From the NCBI GenBank assembly GCA_963701015.1, contig OY969556.1, forward strand, positions 3,348,001 through 3,412,000: 64,000 nucleotides of DNA, read 5' to 3'. This stretch comes from MFD09286-c1 sp963701015. Its GTDB lineage: Bacteria > Bacteroidota > Bacteroidia > Bacteroidales > DTGW01. Below, in pieces: positions 53,645 to 63,599 of the stretch (the stretch's first letter is position 1; each line of letters opens with the position of its first letter). Position numbers and translations under genes: made by a program. The notes below the pieces were generated by a model. It was given only the letters and a program-made list of their open reading frames with translations. It ran no database searches and was not told the DNA's origin.

Positions 53645-56083
53645 TTAACCCAGAATTACTTTAACCTTATGTTCGGTTCCTTTCGCAAATAATGGGATAA
53701 TATTTGATGTAACTGTTTTACCATCAACAATTACTTCTTTTACTCCTTTTGACTTTCCATTAGGATTTGTGACTTCAATTAAATATTTAGCACCACGGAA
53801 TTTACGGATAATTTTGAATCCTTTCCAATCTTTTGGAATACATGGATCAATAATAAGTCCATCATAATCGGGTCGAATACCTAATATATACTGTGATATT
53901 GCAAGGAAGTTCCATGCTGCGGTACCAGTTAACCAGGAATTCTTGGCCTCACCCGGACGGAAAGCGTCCTTACCAGCAACCATCTGAGCGTAAACATAAG
54001 GTTCAGTTTTATGCAATTCACTTATATCTTCGAGATAAGATGGGCAAATTTTCTGGTAGTATTCCCAAGCCCTGTCTCCTCTCCCAATTTCAGTTTCTCC
54101 GATCATAATCCATGGATTATTGTGGCAAAAGATACCGGCATTTTCCTTATATCCTGGCGGATAAGTAGAAATTTCGCCATATTCAATTACATATTTTGTA
54201 AATGCAGGATTATTTAATACTATACCATATTTGCTGTCGAGCCTTTCTTTAACTGAATCGAGCGCTTTCTCACACAAGCCTTCCTCTTTACCAATTCCAG
54301 CCATGGTGCACCAGCCTTGCGATTCAATAAATATTTTACCTTCTTCGTTTTCCTTGCTACCAACTTTATTACCGTAATAATCATAGGCACGAACGAACCA
54401 TTCTCCATCCCATCCATGTTTTTTAACAGCTTCAATCATTTTATCCACATGGTTTTGAGCACGGGCAGCCTCGCCTTCTTTACCAAGCTTATTGCATAAT
54501 TCAACATAATCGCGACCATAAATTACAAATAATCCGGCAATCATTAACGATTCGGCTTTTGAGCCTTCGCTTTTATTTTCGGTAGTTTGAAACGATTCAT
54601 TCGGATCGTTCGAAAAACAATTAAGGTTCAAACAATCGTTCCAATCAGCACGCCCAATTAAAGGTAATCCATGCGGGCCAAGATTGTTTACAATATGATC
54701 AAATGAAACCGTAAGATGATCGAATAATGAACGGGCAACAGAAGCATCATTATCAAAAGGAACCATTTCGTCCAAAATTTTAAAATCACCAGATTCTTTA
54801 ATATAACTGATTGTTCCTAGTATCAGCCACATTGGGTCATCGTTAAAACCACCTCCAATATCGTTGTTTCCTCTTTTGGTCAAAGGTTGATACTGGTGAT
54901 AACATCCACCATCCTGAAATTGTGTTGATGCAATATCAATAATTCTCTCACGTGCACGTTCAGGAATCTGATGAACAAAACCAACCAAATCCTGGTTTGA
55001 ATCGCGGAATCCCATTCCACGGCCAATTCCCGATTCAAAAAATGAAGCAGAACGGGAGAAACAGAATGTAATCATACATTGGTACTGATTCCATATATTT
55101 ACCATTCTGTCGAGCTTTTCATCACCCGATTGAACTGAATACACACTCAACAATTCATCCCAATATTTTCTGAGATCGGCTAAAGCAGCATCAACTTTTG
55201 CTACAGTATCAAATCTGGCAATCGTTTCTTTCGCTTTTTTCTTGTTAATTATATTTTTCGATTCCCATTTTTCTTCCGGTTTATTTTCAACATAACCCAT
55301 AACGAAAATAAAATCCTTTGATTCGCCAGGTTTAAGTTCAACTTCGAGATAATGTGAAGCAATAGGTGACCAACCATGTGCTTCAGTATTCCTTGGTTTG
55401 CCTTCAGTAACCACCTGAGGGTCATTAAAATCGTTATATAATCCAAAAAATGATTCACGGTCAGTATCAAACCCTTGAATTGGAACATTTACCGAATAAT
55501 AGGCAAAATGGTCGCGTCTTTCTTTGTATTCGGTTTTATGATAAATTGTAGATCCTTCAATTTCAACTTCACCGGTTGAAAAGTTACGTTGAAAGTTCTC
55601 CATATCAGCAGCAGCATTCCACAAACACCATTCAAGAAATGAGAATATTTTTAACTTTTTTGTTTCTTTTGAAGTATTGGTAAGTGTAAGTTTTTGAACT
55701 TCGGCCCAGGTCTTTAAAGGCACAAAATACAGGACTTTTGCGGAAACGCCGTTTTTAGTTCCCTGAATGGTAGTATAATTCATACCATGACGACATTCAT
55801 AACTATCGAGTTCAGTTTTAACCGGCTTCCAACCTGGCGACCAAATTGTATCTCCATCTTTTATATAAAAATATTTTCCACCGTTATCCATTGGAACATT
55901 ATTATATCGATAACGGGTAATACGCCTGAATTTTGCATCCTTATAAAATGAATATCCTCCGGCAGTATTGGAAATAAGTGTAAAGAAATCTTCGTTGCCC
56001 AAATAATTTATCCATGGCCAGGGTGTGCGGGGATTATTAATCACATATTCCCTCGCCTTGTCATCAAAAAATCCGTACTTCAT
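53645..56083 (-). CDS. Cellobiose phosphorylase (GH94)
   Basis: An 812-aa cytoplasmic enzyme (no signal peptide) that splits cellobiose with phosphate into glucose 1-phosphate and glucose. The N-terminal region [32 protein letters not shown], with [20 protein letters not shown] and [10 protein letters not shown], the central [15 protein letters not shown], the catalytic-Asp segment [16 protein letters not shown] and the C-terminal [19 protein letters not shown] closely follow clostridial cellobiose phosphorylases as I remember them. The length also matches. Chitobiose or cellodextrin phosphorylases are less likely. It starts 60 bases after recJ and may be read with it. It has its own terminator before the GH9 gene. 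Confidence 0.93.
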   Translation of the reverse strand: MKYGFFDDKAREYVINNPRTPWPWINYLGNEDFFTLISNTAGGYSFYKDAKFRRITRYRYNNVPMDNGGKYFYIKDGDTIWSPGWKPVKTELDSYECRHGMNYTTIQGTKNGVSAKVLYFVPLKTWAEVQKLTLTNTSKETKKLKIFSFLEWCLWNAAADMENFQRNFSTGEVEIEGSTIYHKTEYKERRDHFAYYSVNVPIQGFDTDRESFFGLYNDFNDPQVVTEGKPRNTEAHGWSPIASHYLEVELKPGESKDFIFVMGYVENKPEEKWESKNIINKKKAKETIARFDTVAKVDAALADLRKYWDELLSVYSVQSGDEKLDRMVNIWNQYQCMITFCFSRSASFFESGIGRGMGFRDSNQDLVGFVHQIPERARERIIDIASTQFQDGGCYHQYQPLTKRGNNDIGGGFNDDPMWLILGTISYIKESGDFKILDEMVPFDNDASVARSLFDHLTVSFDHIVNNLGPHGLPLIGRADWNDCLNLNCFSNDPNESFQTTENKSEGSKAESLMIAGLFVIYGRDYVELCNKLGKEGEAARAQNHVDKMIEAVKKHGWDGEWFVRAYDYYGNKVGSKENEEGKIFIESQGWCTMAGIGKEEGLCEKALDSVKERLDSKYGIVLNNPAFTKYVIEYGEISTYPPGYKENAGIFCHNNPWIMIGETEIGRGDRAWEYYQKICPSYLEDISELHKTEPYVYAQMVAGKDAFRPGEAKNSWLTGTAAWNFLAISQYILGIRPDYDGLIIDPCIPKDWKGFKIIRKFRGAKYLIEVTNPNGKSKGVKEVIVDGKTVTSNIIPLFAKGTEHKVKVILG

Positions 56084-56143
56084 AAATGTATAGTTAATTG
56101 TTTTTAATGGTGTTCCAGCAAATCAAATTGTTATATACTAAAT

Positions 56144-57868
56144 TTAAGCATTTTTTTCAGGTTTAATATCCTTTATCCTAAGTTGTATATTAGTGTTTCC
56201 ACGATACTCATTTTCATCAATACAATAACAGATATCAAAAGGGTATCCTTTACTTATGTATGGGTAATATTGCGCCAAATTGAAACCTATTGCAGCATAT
56301 GGTTTATAGGGTTCATCTTCATGCAGGATATTTAGTTTTAAATGTTCCTTTGAATTACCAACCACTTTTCCACTTCCATCATCAACAACATTTTCTGAAA
56401 AAAATACTGGAGCCATATTTTCAGGACCTAATGGTTCAAATTGTTTTAGCACCCTGAATAATTTTGGGGTAATTTCTTTCAATTTCAATTCCATATCAAT
56501 TTCAACTGAAGGAACCATTTGCTCGGCCATTATTTGTTCTTCCACAATTGTCTCAAACTTTTGTTTAAAAGCTTTAAAGTTCTCTTTTTTCATGGTTAAA
56601 CCGGCAGCATACATGTGTCCTCCAAAATTCTCAAGCAAACTGTTGCACGATTCAATTGCTTTATATAAGTCGAATCCTAAAACTGATCTGGCCGAACCGG
56701 TTATAAATCCATTTGATTCGGTAAGAACAATTGTAGGTTTATAGTATGTTTCAGTAAGTCTGGAAGCAACAATTCCTACAACACCTTTATGCCAATTTGG
56801 ATTGAAAACAACAGTTGCTTTTTTGCTTAGAATATCTTTGCTTTTTGCAATTAATTCCAGGGCTTCCTTTGTTATTAAATAATCAATATTACGGCGTGTA
56901 GTATTAAAATCATTGATTTGGTCACCCATGTCAGATGCCAGCGCTTCATTGTCCGAAACGAGCAATTCTACTGATGACATACCTGTTTCAATTCGTCCGG
57001 CAGCATTTATCCTTGGGCCTATTTTAAAAACAATATCGTCAATGCACATTTCCTTATTATCAATTCCTGCTATTTTAATAATAGCTTTTAACCCGCTTCT
57101 AGGGTTTGAATTAATTTGTTTTAACCCGAAGTACGCCAAAACCCTGTTTTCACCCGTAATTGGGACTATATCTGAAGCAATACTTACTACAACTAAATCG
57201 AGCATTCCATGCAATAATTCCTGTGACAGGTTATTTTTAATACAATACGCCTGAAGAAGTTTATAACCTACTCCACATCCCGAAAGTTCTTTGTAAGGAT
57301 AAGTACAGTCGGGCCTCTTTGGATCTAAAACAGCAACAGCATCAGGAATTTCATTGCCAGCCGTATGATGGTCGCAAATAACAAAATCGATTCCCAGACT
57401 GTTTGCATATTTAACCTTTTCAACCGATTTAATTCCACAATCGAGCGCAATAATAAGACTTATGCCATTTGAAGCTGCATAATCAATACCTTTAATAGAA
57501 ATTCCATAGCCTTCAATGTATCTATCAGGGATATAATAATTTAAATTTTGAACTTTATCTTTCAGAAAAGTATAAATTAAAGCAACTGATGTTGTACCGT
57601 CCACATCATAATCGCCATAAACCATAACTTTTTCCTTGTTAATTATTGCAGTTTCTAGCCTTATTATTGCTTTGTCCATATCCTTCATCAGAAATGGATC
57701 ATGAAGATCAGTCAAATCAGGACGAAAAAATGCCTTTGCCTGCTCAAACGTTTTAATCCCACGTTGAACCAACAAATTTGCAATTGACCTTTCAACATTT
57801 AAAACATCCACCAGGTGCTGCACCTCATGTTGATCGCCCGGTTGACGTATTACCCAGTTCTTATCCAT
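56144..57868 (-). CDS. recJ: Single-stranded-DNA-specific exonuclease RecJ
   Basis: A 5'-3' single-strand exonuclease in recombination and repair; 574 aa. Two adjacent ATG codons exist (57871 and 57868); the second is better spaced from the GGGAG box. The DHH-domain motifs are VMVYGDYDVDGTTSVALIYTFL (motif I), LIIALDCGIKS (motif II) and VICDHHTAGNEIPDAVAVLDP (motif III). CGVGYKLLQAYC follows, the DHHA1 part has GRIETGMSSVELLVS and NFGGHMYAAGLTM, and an OB-like C-terminus ends in IQLRIKDIKPE. It lies 42 bases after the AMP-binding gene and 60 bases before the GH94 gene. Confidence 0.94.
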   Translation of the reverse strand: MDKNWVIRQPGDQHEVQHLVDVLNVERSIANLLVQRGIKTFEQAKAFFRPDLTDLHDPFLMKDMDKAIIRLETAIINKEKVMVYGDYDVDGTTSVALIYTFLKDKVQNLNYYIPDRYIEGYGISIKGIDYAASNGISLIIALDCGIKSVEKVKYANSLGIDFVICDHHTAGNEIPDAVAVLDPKRPDCTYPYKELSGCGVGYKLLQAYCIKNNLSQELLHGMLDLVVVSIASDIVPITGENRVLAYFGLKQINSNPRSGLKAIIKIAGIDNKEMCIDDIVFKIGPRINAAGRIETGMSSVELLVSDNEALASDMGDQINDFNTTRRNIDYLITKEALELIAKSKDILSKKATVVFNPNWHKGVVGIVASRLTETYYKPTIVLTESNGFITGSARSVLGFDLYKAIESCNSLLENFGGHMYAAGLTMKKENFKAFKQKFETIVEEQIMAEQMVPSVEIDMELKLKEITPKLFRVLKQFEPLGPENMAPVFFSENVVDDGSGKVVGNSKEHLKLNILHEDEPYKPYAAIGFNLAQYYPYISKGYPFDICYCIDENEYRGNTNIQLRIKDIKPEKNA

Positions 57869-57910
57869 CATTAACTCCCTATCTCAATATTTCGAACCGC
57901 AAAGGAACAA

Positions 57911-59563
57911 TTAATCTTCGTTATTCGTTGATTTAAATTGTTTAAATTGTTCCAATCCCAATTCCCTGGCTGAAATTTCGCGCATTTCAACTTTTCGGAT
58001 TTTACCTGTAATTGTCATTGGAAAGCTATCAACAAATTTCCAATATTTTGGAATTTTATAAGTTGCGATATTTCCTTTGCAATAATTACAAAGGTCTTGT
58101 TCGGTTAAATCAATCCCATCCTTAATTTTAACCCAAGCCATGACTTCTTCACCATATTTCTGGCTTGGAACACCAATAACCTGAACATCAGAAACTGATT
58201 CATGCCTGATAATAAATTCTTCTATTTCACGAGGTGAAATATTTTCGCCACCACGAATTATAACATCTTTAATCCTTCCAACAATACTAACATAACCTTC
58301 TTCATCCATAGTTGCCAAATCACCGGTGTGCATCCATTTATTTTTGTCGATAGCAAGGTTTGTATCCGTTTCATTATCCCAATAACCAACCATTACAGAA
58401 TATCCTCGTGTACATAATTCGCCTTTTTCGCCTCGAGGAACAATTTTTTGTGTTTTTGGGTCAATTATCTTGACTTCAACAAAAGGCAAAGTTTTACCAA
58501 CAGTAGCAACTTGTTTTTCAATAGGATCATCAGCAAATGTCATGGTCGAAACCGGCGAAGTTTCTGTCATTCCATATGAAATGCAAACTTGTGTCATATT
58601 CATTTTGCTTTGAACTTGTTTCATTGTTTCAACCGGGCAAGGTGAACCTGCCATTATCCCTGTTCGAAGGGTTGAATAATCATATTTGTTGAAGTTTGGA
58701 TGATCTAATTCAGCAATAAACATAGTGGGTACACCGTACAACGAAGTGCATTTTTCAGCCTGAACCGTTTGCATAACAATTTCCGGTTCAAATACTTCAC
58801 CAGGAATAACCATACAAGCACCATGAGTTGTACAAGCTATATTTCCTAAAACCATTCCAAAGCAATGATAAAACGGAACAGGAATGCAAACCCTGTCCTG
58901 CTCGGAATAATACATTCGTTCGCCAATAAAAAACCCATTGTTCAAAATATTGTGATGTGAAAGTGTTGCGCCTTTAGGGTAACCAGTAGTACCAGAAGTA
59001 TATTGAATATTAATTGGATCGTCAAATTGTAACTGGACTTCGACATCTTCCAATTGTTCATCGGAAATTTTTTGTCCGCCTTCAATAAATTTAATCCAAT
59101 CTCTTTCAATAATAATAGTTCGTTTGGGGTATTCGCAATGCGACCTAATCCGGTTTAATATTTCAACGTAGTCCGTTTGCCGAAAACCTTTTGATGCTAT
59201 TAACAGTTTAATTCTCGATTGTGTAAGTGCGTATTCTAATCCAGTTCCCTTATAGGCAGGATTAATGTTAACCATTATTGCTCCTACCCGAGCGGTTGCA
59301 TATTGTATTAATACCCATTCGAATCTGTTTGGAGCCCATATTCCAACCCTGTCACCTTTTTGAATGCCAATAGATAAAAGGCTTTTTGCAACATCACCAA
59401 CTTGTTGCCAAAGTTGTTTGTAAGTTGCACGGTAATTTTGTTCTACAACCACTAATGCCTCGCGGTCGCCATATTTTTCAACTGTTTTTCTTAAATTTTC
59501 TCCGATGGTTTCGCCCATTAATGGAATGGTTCCCATTCCAAAACTATACGATTGTTGTTGCAT
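57911..59563 (-). CDS. AMP-dependent acyl-CoA synthetase
   Basis: About 550 aa; the start is taken at 59563 (MQQQSYSFGMGTIPLMGETIGENL), because relatives begin close to the GTxPL motif; an ATG 33 bases upstream is possible. The P-loop is IQYTSGTTGYPKGATLSHHN, with VPFYHCFGMVLGNI, ISYGMTETSPVS, GWMHTGDLA-like KWMHTGDLATMDEEGYVSIVGRIKDVIIRGGENISPREIEEF and the terminal catalytic Lys in TGKIRKVEMRE. It belongs to the medium-chain/FadD3-like group and activates a carboxylic acid with CoA. The exact acid is unknown. It is distinct from the LC-FACS at 36.7 kb. Confidence 0.92.
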   Translation of the reverse strand: MQQQSYSFGMGTIPLMGETIGENLRKTVEKYGDREALVVVEQNYRATYKQLWQQVGDVAKSLLSIGIQKGDRVGIWAPNRFEWVLIQYATARVGAIMVNINPAYKGTGLEYALTQSRIKLLIASKGFRQTDYVEILNRIRSHCEYPKRTIIIERDWIKFIEGGQKISDEQLEDVEVQLQFDDPINIQYTSGTTGYPKGATLSHHNILNNGFFIGERMYYSEQDRVCIPVPFYHCFGMVLGNIACTTHGACMVIPGEVFEPEIVMQTVQAEKCTSLYGVPTMFIAELDHPNFNKYDYSTLRTGIMAGSPCPVETMKQVQSKMNMTQVCISYGMTETSPVSTMTFADDPIEKQVATVGKTLPFVEVKIIDPKTQKIVPRGEKGELCTRGYSVMVGYWDNETDTNLAIDKNKWMHTGDLATMDEEGYVSIVGRIKDVIIRGGENISPREIEEFIIRHESVSDVQVIGVPSQKYGEEVMAWVKIKDGIDLTEQDLCNYCKGNIATYKIPKYWKFVDSFPMTITGKIRKVEMREISARELGLEQFKQFKSTNNED

Positions 59564-59809
59564 ACTATTAATTTTAATGCTAATGAATTCCTTCATTTTG
59601 CAAGTTGTTTCCGTTAGTAAGCTTATTGTCGTTTCGACGCTAAAAAATATCGAAAATCAGAACAAATTAAATATATTTTTCCTGTCGTTGTTCAAATTGT
59701 ATTCAATTTTCACAGTTAAATATATTATTTAAAATAATTCTTTGATTATTTTAAACTTTAACAATTGATAATTCTTTAATTTTACAATACATTAAAATTG
59801 AAGTTGAAA

Positions 59810-60682
59810 ATGAAGGAACTTAAGTCCGAAACTATTGATATAATAAAACATTTCCAACGAAATGAGCTAACCGAAAGTATTATTTATTTTAAATTAGCAA
59901 AAAGAGAAAAACTTGAAAAAAATAAGGAAGTTTTAATTCAAATTGCCAAAGATGAAGAAACCCATCATAATTTCTGGAAAGAATATACTCATACAGAAAT
60001 AAAACCCAATTGGAGAGCAGTATATTTTTTTTATTGGATAATCAGGATTTTCGGAATCACCTTCGGTATTAAGTTTATGGAAAAGGGTGAAAAAAATGCC
60101 CAACGTTCTTACGCCGTTTTATTAGATGAAATTCCGGAAACACAAAAGATTATTGATGATGAAGAAGCCCATGAACAAAAATTAATCAGCCTTATTGAAG
60201 AAGAAAGGCTAAACTATGTTGGTTCAATAGTTTTAGGACTAAATGACGCTTTAGTTGAATTAACCGGAGCTTTAGCAGGTTTATCGTTTGGTTTGCAAAA
60301 CACAAAATTAATTGCATTTGCCGGATTAATTACCGGTGTTGCAGCAGGATTTTCAATGGCGGCTGCCGAATACCTTTCGCAAAGCCATGAAGAAGGTCCA
60401 CATCCTTTCAAATCTGCATTTTATACTGGTATTGCATATTTCGTAACTGTTGGAATTTTAATTATGCCTTATCTTTTCCTTGGAAATTTTATGATCTGTT
60501 TGGCAGTGACAATAGTATTAGCGCTATTAATAATCCTGTTTTTCAATTATTATATTTCGGTGGCAAAGGATCTTCCTTTTAAACGCCGTTTTGCCGAAAT
60601 GGCATTAATAAGCATTGGCGTATCAGCAATTACTTTTGGTGTAAGTGTATTGCTAAAAAAATATTTTGGTGTGCAATTATAA
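59810..60682 (+). CDS. Ferritin-like/VIT1 fusion (membrane-bound ferritin, MbfA-like)
   Basis: A 290-aa membrane protein; the start is ATG 59810 (MKELKSETID), since earlier TTG codons are unlikely. Residues about 5-130 form a rubrerythrin-like four-helix domain with metal-ligand-type residues (RNELTES, KDEETHHNFW, DDEEAHEQKL). The C-terminal half is a VIT1/CCC1 transporter with five hydrophobic helices (VGSIVLGLNDALVELTGALAGLS, GVAAGFSMAAAEYLSQ). In MbfA such fusions export iron to limit peroxide damage; here export or sequestration of Fe2+ is inferred. A single gene. No Fur box was identified. Confidence 0.9.
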   Translation: MKELKSETIDIIKHFQRNELTESIIYFKLAKREKLEKNKEVLIQIAKDEETHHNFWKEYTHTEIKPNWRAVYFFYWIIRIFGITFGIKFMEKGEKNAQRSYAVLLDEIPETQKIIDDEEAHEQKLISLIEEERLNYVGSIVLGLNDALVELTGALAGLSFGLQNTKLIAFAGLITGVAAGFSMAAAEYLSQSHEEGPHPFKSAFYTGIAYFVTVGILIMPYLFLGNFMICLAVTIVLALLIILFFNYYISVAKDLPFKRRFAEMALISIGVSAITFGVSVLLKKYFGVQL

Positions 60683-60856
60683 ATACAACAAATTTGTTTT
60701 ACAAATAAAGCAATTGCGTAATTTAAGCGAATAAAATATACATTTTAATCATATATAATTAAGACTCTTCCACATTAGTAAAAATAATAAGTACACATGT
60801 ATTTATTAATTTTTAATTGATTCTTAATCTTTCCACTAAAACTTAATGCAATTATG

Positions 60857-60871
60857 AATGTTTCAAACATT
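60857..60871. promoter_or_regulatory. Perfect short palindrome before the T9SS-cargo gene
   Basis: AATGTTT and AAACATT, 7-base arms around a single C, 40 bases before the start codon. It could be an operator. The 229-base gap otherwise holds only AT-rich DNA and a weak AACAAATTTGTT palindrome at 60687-60698. Confidence 0.35.
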
Positions 60872-60911
60872 TGATATTGTATTATAGTTCTATTCACTTA
60901 AAAATAAAACA

Positions 60912-62813
60912 ATGAAAAAAATCTGCTTCATTTTAATTTCCTTTATAATAGGAAATTCCGTTTTTGGACAAAACACCTCGGTATATACCCAACGATATAA
61001 TAATTACAGAATAGGTTGGAACAATTCTGAGAAAATTTTAAATACTACCAATGTGAACCAAAACCAATTCGGATTAATTTTTACACGTGCTGTTGATGAC
61101 CAGATATATGCAACTCCACTTTTGGTATCAAATATTTCTATCAATGGAAGTGTTCAAAATGTGCTATATATAGTAACAATGAGCAATTCGGTTTATGCAT
61201 TTAATGCCGACGATTCAGCAACTATGACGCCCTTATGGCATGTAAACGTAACTTCATCTGGAAACAGAGTACTAAAAAGTAGCGATTTGCCTTGTTCAAA
61301 TTATGGACCAAATATTGGAATTATAGGAACCCCAGCAATTGATTCAACAACAGAAACCATGTATTTCATAAGTAATGAATATTCAACAACACTAAAAAAA
61401 GCACAACAATATTTTCATGCCATTGATATAACTACAGGAGTTGAAAAAACAGGCAGTCCAACACTTATAGAAACATATGTTATTGGAAATGGCGATGCCA
61501 GTAAAAATGACACCGTATATTTTGATGCAATAAAACACAATCAACGATCAGCAATGTTGTTGTATAATGGTTATGTTTATGCTTGTTGGGCATCATTTTG
61601 CGATCGTGACCCTTATCATGGTTGGGTTATGGGTTTTGATGCCTCTTCATATAAATTAAAATATACCTATAACAATACACCAAATGGTTCTGAAGGTGGA
61701 ATCTGGATGCAGGGAAACGGCCCAAGTGTTGATGATAATGGATATATTTATCTTATTTCAGGAAATGGGACAGTTGGAGCAAACGGTAATCCAAATGATC
61801 CAAGTGAACGAGGAGAAACCTTATATAAATTTAAACCAACAGCAGACTCATTACAATTAATTGACTTCTTTACCCCAAGTGATTATGCAAAACTTGAAGC
61901 AAATGATTTGGATTATGGAACAGGTACGGCAATGTTAATTCCAAATTCAAATTTATCAGTATCTACTTCTAAAGAAGGGAACATTTATCTATTGGACGAT
62001 TCGAAACTAGGTAGATGGACTCAAAACAATGATTCTGTTATCCAAGCATTTTCAGTTATTCCTAACAATCAATGGGCTGATTTTGGAACACCAATATATT
62101 ATCACTATTATTCACAATCCGATTCTGAGTATGTTTACGTTTGGGCATCATTTGATTCACTAAAGCAGTTTCTACTTAATAGAAACACAATGCAGTTTGA
62201 TTTATCAAAAACTATAAAAGGAACAACAGCTGCAGCAAATTCAAATTACGGACCAGTGCTTGCCGGATCGAGTGATGGAACTGTTTCTGGAACAGGTATT
62301 GTTTGGGCTTTGCGATTTACAACAAATACTTCCGGAACTGGTTTGCTTGAAGCATATGATGCGCGGAATGTAAAAAAACTATTATGGAGTAGTAACGCCA
62401 GTAATGCCAATAAATTAGGCACATATCCAAAGTTTAACAGTCCGCTTATAGCCAATGGTAAAGTATATGTACCTTCAGAATCTAATAAAATATACATATA
62501 TGGTTTATTGAAAAATACCATCAATAAATCAGCCATAAAAACTGAAAATAACAATCTGCAATTTTCAATATATCCCAATCCAGCTAGTAATTATATAACA
62601 TTAAAATATATTTTAAATAAAAGTGAAAATAATTTACAAGCAGAAATATATGATTTATATGGAAGAAAACTTATAAGTAATGCTTTAGCAGGAAATGTAG
62701 GACAAAATTCACAATCAATTAATTTTAATAGTTCATTAAGCCCAGGAATTTATACAGTAATATTAAAATCAGGAGAAACAATATTCAATATTTCAAAACT
62801 TATAAAATATTAG
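60912..62813 (+). CDS. Secreted PQQ-like beta-propeller protein with T9SS sorting domain
   Basis: A 633-aa exported protein. Signal peptide: CFILISFIIGNSVFGQ. Residues about 25-540 look like an eight-bladed beta-propeller of PQQ-enzyme type (QIYATPLLVSNI, VYAFNADDS, GNGTVGANGNPNDPSERGETLYKFKP, LGTYPKFNSPLIANGKVYVPS). The last 80 residues form a type IX secretion C-terminal signal (FSIYPNPASNYITLKY, EIYDLYGRKL, LSPGIYTVILKSGE, KLIKY end), so the protein should be moved across the outer membrane. No catalytic metal or quinone site can be verified; it may be a surface protein of unknown ligand. Confidence 0.9.
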   Translation: MKKICFILISFIIGNSVFGQNTSVYTQRYNNYRIGWNNSEKILNTTNVNQNQFGLIFTRAVDDQIYATPLLVSNISINGSVQNVLYIVTMSNSVYAFNADDSATMTPLWHVNVTSSGNRVLKSSDLPCSNYGPNIGIIGTPAIDSTTETMYFISNEYSTTLKKAQQYFHAIDITTGVEKTGSPTLIETYVIGNGDASKNDTVYFDAIKHNQRSAMLLYNGYVYACWASFCDRDPYHGWVMGFDASSYKLKYTYNNTPNGSEGGIWMQGNGPSVDDNGYIYLISGNGTVGANGNPNDPSERGETLYKFKPTADSLQLIDFFTPSDYAKLEANDLDYGTGTAMLIPNSNLSVSTSKEGNIYLLDDSKLGRWTQNNDSVIQAFSVIPNNQWADFGTPIYYHYYSQSDSEYVYVWASFDSLKQFLLNRNTMQFDLSKTIKGTTAAANSNYGPVLAGSSDGTVSGTGIVWALRFTTNTSGTGLLEAYDARNVKKLLWSSNASNANKLGTYPKFNSPLIANGKVYVPSESNKIYIYGLLKNTINKSAIKTENNNLQFSIYPNPASNYITLKYILNKSENNLQAEIYDLYGRKLISNALAGNVGQNSQSINFNSSLSPGIYTVILKSGETIFNISKLIKY

Positions 62814-63012
62814 AAGGTTGTTAATTCTATTTATTTGAACTAGAATTAATATAGGGGAATTAAATTATTAAAGTTGATATTCATTAATTGTTTATCAACT
62901 TTAATTTTTAAAATATCCGACTGAAATAAAAGCTTATATTTGTCACCATTTTATTAAATTACACTATATTTTATATAAATATAATCATTTGGGCTACATA
63001 AAATTTGAACAT

Positions 63013-63594
63013 CTAATTTGTCAAATTTAGTTTTTGCCGTATAGCTTTTAATCCATCTGTCCAGATTAATAACTCATTAAACATTGCATCAGCTGATTTT
63101 TGGATATTTTCATCGGCATTAAAAATTCCTTTTTCATCAATATATTTTGTGAAAAATGGAATGTTAACAGATGCAACAACCGGCATCATTTTTAGTGTAG
63201 TTACAATTGGTTTTAATAATTGCACCGCCCTTGTTCCGCCGGCTATTCCTCCATAACTTACAAATGCCATCGGTTTATAATTCCATTCATGATATAAATA
63301 ATCAAGTGCATTTTTTACAGAAGCCGGAAAGCTGTAATTATATTCAGGTGTCACCAATATATATGCATCTGCAGGGTTAATAATATTGCTCCATTTTTTT
63401 GTATGTTCATGTTCATATTTTTTTTGCATGGGATGAATTGATTCATCAAATAATGGTAAATTGACTACTGCCAGATCAATTAATTCGATATTAAATTCTG
63501 AGAATTTTTTAGCATATTCAAAAATCCAATTTGCTACTGAAATACCTTTCCTTGCAGGACGAGTGCTTCCAATTATTATTTTTAAGCTATACAT
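63013..63594 (-). CDS. NADPH-dependent FMN reductase-family flavoprotein
   Basis: A 193-aa cytoplasmic flavodoxin-like protein. The phosphate-binding loop GSTRPARKGISVANWI and the FMN ring segment VTPEYNYSFPASVKNALDYLYHEW are characteristic. It probably reduces FMN, quinones or chromate/azo-type compounds; the substrate is not readable. It starts 5 bases after the stop of the DsbA/FrnE-like gene, so both are one operon and may share a redox function. The 200 bases downstream are AT-rich without a clear terminator. Confidence 0.9.
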   Translation of the reverse strand: MYSLKIIIGSTRPARKGISVANWIFEYAKKFSEFNIELIDLAVVNLPLFDESIHPMQKKYEHEHTKKWSNIINPADAYILVTPEYNYSFPASVKNALDYLYHEWNYKPMAFVSYGGIAGGTRAVQLLKPIVTTLKMMPVVASVNIPFFTKYIDEKGIFNADENIQKSADAMFNELLIWTDGLKAIRQKLNLTN

Positions 63595-63599
63595 TTTAC

